DNA of 38,203 nucleotides from Lingula anatina (taxonomy: Eukaryota; Brachiopoda; Lingulata; Lingulida; Lingulidae): the NCBI RefSeq assembly GCF_001039355.2, contig NW_019773771.1, positions 12,725-50,927 of the forward strand. The letters run 5' to 3'. How positions within the stretch are numbered: position 1 is the stretch's first letter; the number at the start of each line of letters is the position of its first letter. The notes below the pieces were generated by a model, which searched no databases, was not told the origin of the DNA, and saw nothing but the letters and a program-made list of their open reading frames with translations. Position numbers and translations under genes: made by a program. Shown here piece after piece: positions 35,001 through 38,203 of the stretch.

Positions 35001-35302
35001 CATTCTTCATACAGCATTTTACTGAAACGCCATTTTAACCATCATTTCTCACTGTTTTGGTGGACTCCTGACATGCTTGTTATTCTCACTTTTAGTATTC
35101 GGTGTGCCAATTTACAAATCAGTATTTTAAATATGTAAGAGGAATTGTGCTTTTTCTTCATCCCTGTACTCAAATATATATATATATATATATATAATAA
35201 AAGTACTTTAATTATTTGTTTTAGGGTCCAAGCCAGGCAACCAAGACAATGTTTGGTCATTATCAGCTACCATCTATAGACAGACGGGGTGCGGGTTACT
35301 GA
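14724..35302 (+). CDS. MOK: MOK (RAGE) protein kinase, multi-exon, with duplicated exon 5
   Basis: Exons: 14724-14853, 18145-18259, 18511-18600, 20493-20563, exon 5 (22616-22694 or 23220-23298), 24212-24260, 24367-24452, 25052-25144, 25453-25554, 27395-27571, 29864-30146, 33025-33210 and 35225-35302. All junctions keep phase, giving 512 aa (human 419). MOK is a CMGC Ser/Thr kinase of the MAK/ICK/MOK group, linked to cilium length control. Kinase landmarks are glycine loop G52-E-G-T-F-S, K74, helix-C E91, HRD with D169, DFG with D186, activation-loop T200-E-Y202 and APE with E212. The kinase domain ends about 325. The tail (332-512) is disordered, His/Asn-rich around exon 11, with a basic KRKKRHKR stretch at the exon 11/12 junction and a C-terminal [11 protein letters not shown] that resembles the vertebrate MOK end. 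A 43-residue N-terminal extension precedes the kinase; an in-frame ATG at 14715 would add three residues. That first exon is the least certain part. Confidence 0.93.
14854..18144 (+). other. MOK intron 1
   Basis: A 3.3-kb intron with donor GTAAGT and acceptor ATTTCAG. It is enriched in GGCCTA phrases between about 14888 and 16112, and carries a C-run near 15067 and a 27-A tract at 17897-17923. A plus-strand frame at 17552-17797 has no recognised similarity. No further exon was found. Confidence 0.6.
17897..17923 (+). repeat. Poly(A) tract, 27 A
   Basis: An uninterrupted run of A in MOK intron 1. It could be the tail of an old retroposed sequence, but nothing recognisable precedes it. Confidence 0.9.
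19361..19876. mobile_element. Tandem pair of related MITE-like elements
   Basis: Two elements of about 255 bp sit end to end in MOK intron 3: roughly 19361-19615 and 19617-19876. Each begins near GAGACCATTCCC or GGGACCATTCCC and ends ATGGGAACCCAGTCT. Within each, the left and right thirds are imperfect inverted copies, for example CTCCCTGGGGAGTC on the left and CCCCCAGGGAG on the right, and ATTTGCTATCA facing TGATAGCAATT. The copies differ at many positions, so they are old or came from separate insertions. There is no coding capacity. Confidence 0.7.
20564..22615 (+). other. MOK intron 4
   Basis: A 2.05-kb intron with donor GTATGC and acceptor TTTTTCAG. Sequence is AT-rich and unique, with several T-runs. 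I searched it by eye for a third copy of exon 5 and found none. Confidence 0.6.
22616..22694 (+). CDS. MOK: MOK alternative exon 5a
   Basis: 79 bp, acceptor TTTTTCAG, donor GTAAGA, enters in phase 1 and leaves in phase 2. It encodes G136 to R162 with exon-boundary codons: [14 protein letters not shown] then [13 protein letters not shown]. This covers the loop after helix D and all of helix E, just before the HRD catalytic loop. It shares 15 of 27 residues with exon 5b. Compared with my recollection of vertebrate MOK it is the more diverged of the two copies. No stop codons or damaged splice sites are visible. Confidence 0.85.
23220..23298 (+). CDS. MOK: MOK alternative exon 5b
   Basis: 79 bp, acceptor TCATTTTAG with a CCTAAC branch-point-like motif at about 23200-23205, donor GTAAGC, same phases as exon 5a. 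It encodes [14 protein letters not shown] then [13 protein letters not shown]. The MYQLCKS stretch matches vertebrate MOK, so this copy is probably closer to the ancestral exon. The intron between 5a and 5b is 525 bp, long enough for normal splicing, so exclusivity is not forced by steric limits. Confidence 0.88.
27115..27156. repeat. (CA)21 microsatellite
   Basis: A perfect CA dinucleotide tract about 240 bp upstream of MOK exon 10. Confidence 0.97.
29423..29451. repeat. (AG)n microsatellite
   Basis: About 14 perfect AG units in MOK intron 10. Confidence 0.95.
29721..29761. repeat. C13 and G10 runs capable of pairing
   Basis: A run of 13 C (29721-29733) is followed 18 bp later by a run of 10 G (29752-29761), with GGGG between. 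In RNA the runs could form a strong hairpin about 100 nt upstream of the exon 11 acceptor. Each strand also has quadruplex potential. Confidence 0.7.
31991..32036. repeat. (AC)23 microsatellite
   Basis: A perfect AC dinucleotide tract in MOK intron 11. Confidence 0.97.
32452..32474 (+). repeat. Poly(A) tract, 23 A
   Basis: A homopolymer run in MOK intron 11, followed 22 bp later by a short (AAT)n run. No retroposed sequence is recognisable before it. Confidence 0.9.
33211..35224 (+). other. MOK intron 12
   Basis: A 2.0-kb intron before the terminal coding exon. It contains a G-rich run at 34591-34608 and an (AT)n tract at about 35175-35196 close to the acceptor. No additional exon was recognised. 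Confidence 0.55.
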
Positions 35303-37173
35303 CTAGAGGAAATCATGAAGAATAAGAAGAAAAAAGGACATTAATAAAACTGGCAAAAGGTTGTGGCACTGTTCACTTGTCACTGTCTCCTCAGTTTTGA
35401 TGGAGTGGACTAGAGAGAATCAACAAACATGAGCAGAGATCAACAAAAGAAAATCATACGTGTGTGGTGTCTCTGCTGGTACAAAACTGCTGGAAAGTTT
35501 CACTGGAAGATGAATGGACAATAACCATTCGACCTGTGACTGTCTGATATCTTATGATATTATATACACTATGGTTGAGTATGATGAAGTTGTGTTGGCT
35601 GGGAATATCTGAATATTGAAAAGTTCATGGCAGTTCATTAGGAGCTCATAAAGAACTTTATTACGAAATATGTTTTTTTTCCCCCGAAAACTGGATGCCA
35701 GGAACTGTGTAGAAAATGCAAATTCATTGCTTAAATAGTGAAATCCTTAAGTCATTTTTACAATTCAACACTGCTGTTAAAACAAATATCTCTCCTTGAA
35801 TGAGGGATGGAGTTGAGAATAATCCTTCACTTAGAACATGGAGTTTCAGTGAACAGGCTTCCATTTCCCAATGACTGTTGTGTTCTGCTTCCTACAGCCA
35901 ACTGACACAAGACTGCTTTTGATGCTGGATTCTTGCCAGGGTGGCAGATATACACAATTAATTATTAACTGCTCAGGTACCAAAGTGGTTGGATCAGAAG
36001 GACCTACATTTTTGGACTTATTTTCAAATAAGGAGCTTAAGGATGTAGGACTTGATGTAAAGTTGCAAAGCCTTCCACTTTGGTGTAATATCAAATGTTT
36101 CTACTACCATTTTCGAGGAAAGTTCCAGATATATGCCAATGGCATGTTATGTTAGAGAAGAGTCTCAGTTCTTGTCATGTTACATTCATCTGTGATATGT
36201 AAAGCATTGATTGTTGTTTGGTTCAAAATGTTAACTGAAGATGTCCCAGTGAGAAGAAACTGTGCAAGATTGTTTGGCTCAAGTGTGACCTGGTATTACG
36301 GTGGACTGCCAGATGTGAATGGCAAAAGTGGTAGTAAAACTGGTGCTGTACTTATCAAATGATGTCTTCATGTATGTAAATATATAGTGTAAAATATATA
36401 GCATAATTATTACCATTGCACCAAAGGGCTGTCACAGCTCATCATGGCAGTATTTTGTAAATTATGGGTTTTAGAGTCTATACTGTAGTCGTAGCTAGTG
36501 TATGCATAGCAGGATATAGCTGGCATATACAACAGGGTTGTGAAATTGAAAGGTCTGGTGTTAATAACAGTTGAGCTGTTATATTTCAGATTTTCATATT
36601 TTCTCTATATTTTTGCAATACCCAGTTCACACTAGTCTTCAAAACATTTTCATTGTGGTTTTGAGAGGCTAGATATAACAGAAAAAGTAGTCTTGCAGAA
36701 CCCCTGGAAAGTGCTCAAGAAAGATCACTTCTCATATTTTTGATATATCTGCTGTTTCTGTTTTATTTCACAATTGAAAGTTTATTTTAGGAGGAAGAAA
36801 AATGAGGCAAAAATGTTATTTGAGGTCACAGTTCACAAATTTCTGAAACTTCATTTGCAAATTTCTAAGTTAATGACAATCATTTCTTTCTTTCTAATTC
36901 TGATATCATTGATTTTTTGCACAAATTATCAAATTACAAAGTTGCATTGTACAGATTTTAACAATCACTTTGATATATTTATTGGTGGTGGTAATACTGC
37001 TTTTCAAAAAACTGTAAAATAGACAATCACATCAATATTTTATTCAATAATGTAGTACAGTGGAATAGCAGGAAGGTTATGCATTTNGAAATAGCAGGAA
37101 GGTTATGCATTTTTATGGAAATAATATTTATTAATTGTTACAATATATGCACTATGTGTGATACAAAAATAAA
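35303..37173 (+). other. MOK: MOK 3' UTR (inferred)
   Basis: AATAAA hexamers at 35343-35348 (41 bp after the stop) and at 37168-37173 bound a short and a long candidate 3' UTR. Open frames inside (35871-36155, 36177-36362, 36774-37022) have neither splice context nor family resemblance and are treated as chance. A 17-bp match to the 6148 MITE arm lies at 35936-35952, and a one-base gap at 37087. Confidence 0.5.
37064..37112. repeat. Direct repeat around an undetermined base
   Basis: The 23-bp phrase beginning AATAGCAGGAAGGTTATG occurs at 37064-37086 and again at 37090-37112, separated by NGA with the N at 37087. This looks like two contig ends that overlap but were joined with a placeholder, so the duplication may not be real. 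Confidence 0.8.
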
Positions 37174-38106
37174 TGAAGGTATACTTAGAATTTTTATCGT
37201 TTTTCATGATTTTATGTGGAATTATTGAATATAGATCGAAATTAAAGAAATGAAAAAAGTCGAATTCATACTCGGCTCAATATTTTTTCATGAAGAATAA
37301 TTGCAGCACATGTACACTTAAAGTGTAGTTTCACTTAAAAATATGCAAAGAAATTTCACTCTTTTTAATGACAATTAAGATAAACTTCAAACAGCACAAT
37401 TACGAATATTTAATATTCAGACGCTATGCTAGCTGCTGCTTTCATAAAATATATGAAACATATTACGAAAGTTTAAAGTTGAAATAAATTCAATTTTAAT
37501 TTAGAAACAACCTACTGACACAGGATTAAAGGAAATACAACCGTCAACAGGGAAAAGGTTTACACCCGTTTTTCCTTCTCTACTGCATGGACTGAGTGCG
37601 ACTGCAATGCACTGCAATGCGTCTCACCTACCGCAATGTACAAAGTCAGATTCGGGCCATGTTTTTGCAAAATGAAAGTAAATACGCTTTTGTGGACTGG
37701 TGATTGGGATGATGACCAAAACTTATCATTGGCTTATCATAATTTTTTCGTGATGACTCGAGCTATTCCCTAAAATCCGAATTAAAAAAAAGAAAAAAAA
37801 CTTCGTGACTTCTTTTGTCGCAGGTCATTAATTTTAGATGTTTGGCCTTATTATTTATTTATTTATTTATTTGTTTATTTCTGGTGGCAGGGCATAGTCG
37901 AAATGTTTTACACAAAGTGCATTCTCACTGAAAGTAATTTGCAAAATTTTCCTTATTAACCAGGCATTGTTAAAAACATAGCTAAGCGTTGTGAGGACAA
38001 AATGTGTCAGCTAAATAAACATGCATCTTGTAATACCCCTTTAGCCCAACCTAATCTTTGTTAGCATTAACAATGTACAAATATTATCCAAAAGGTTTGT
38101 TATTTT
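37174..38106. other. Spacer downstream of MOK
   Basis: AT-rich sequence with no coding signal. It contains a tandem ACTGCAATGC doublet at about 37600-37619 and a (TTTA)n stretch at about 37852-37872. Confidence 0.5.
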
Positions 38107-38136
38107 TATGTACAGACACAGATGTGTCTGTACATA
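38107..38136. repeat. Perfect 14-bp inverted repeat (hairpin)
   Basis: TATGTACAGACACA and its exact reverse complement are separated by GA. It is followed by a GC-rich tract with repeated CGTCGGCGC (about 38154-38182), strikingly unlike the AT-rich surroundings. It could be the terminus of a transposable element that continues beyond the window. Confidence 0.7.
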
Positions 38137-38203
38137 TAGCCATCATCTGCGTCTGTCGTCGCCGTCGGCGCCGTCGGCGCCGTGCACTTTTACCGATAAC
38201 ACG

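Noticed and set aside
35871-36155. 94-residue plus-strand open frame after MOK
   Set aside because: It lies between the MOK stop and its long poly(A) signal, has no recognisable domain and is most likely 3' UTR.
36177-36362. 61-residue plus-strand open frame
   Set aside because: Same 3' UTR context, no domain, no independent promoter or splice support.

Overview
This window is animal nuclear DNA: AT-rich, intron-rich, with GT-AG introns of hundreds to thousands of bases, AATAAA poly(A) signals, a tRNA-derived repeat, microsatellites and short inverted-repeat elements. The proteins are metazoan orthologues. Repeat style and frequent AGGCCTA motifs fit a marine invertebrate, possibly a deuterostome such as an echinoderm, but the species cannot be fixed from the sequence. 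The exon models below were built by reading splice sites and checking reading phase at every junction.

Layout: (1) 1-1769, downstream flank with a degenerate repeat. (2) 1770-5374, minus strand, a three-exon ATF3/JDP2-like bZIP transcription factor (201 aa); its large first intron holds two tRNA-Ser-derived elements and a 197-bp fold-back element. (3) 5375-7298, spacer with an (AT)n tract, a MITE-like element and a CRE-like site. (4) 7919-8689, minus strand, COA6, a mitochondrial cytochrome c oxidase assembly factor (82 aa), with a decayed non-LTR retrotransposon tail in its coding intron. (5) 9535-11448, plus strand, NAA30, the NatC catalytic subunit (290 aa, four exons), head-to-head with COA6 across a short region with an NRF-1-like site. 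(6) 11449-14714, NAA30 3' flank and MOK promoter region. (7) 14724-35302, plus strand, MOK, a CMGC-family kinase with a TEY activation loop (512 aa in the modelled form, 13 exons per transcript), then its 3' UTR to about 37.2 kb. (8) 37174-38203, spacer ending in a perfect hairpin and a GC-rich repeat.

The most notable observation is that MOK exon 5 is present twice (22616-22694 and 23220-23298). Both copies are 79 bp, have intact splice sites and are open in the same phase. They encode different versions of the 27-residue stretch just before the HRD catalytic loop. Splicing in both, or neither, shifts the frame into a stop codon, so the locus is built for mutually exclusive splicing of a kinase-domain segment.

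The genes do not form a pathway. COA6 (mitochondrial) and NAA30 (ribosome-associated) probably share a promoter region; MOK and the bZIP factor are independent.
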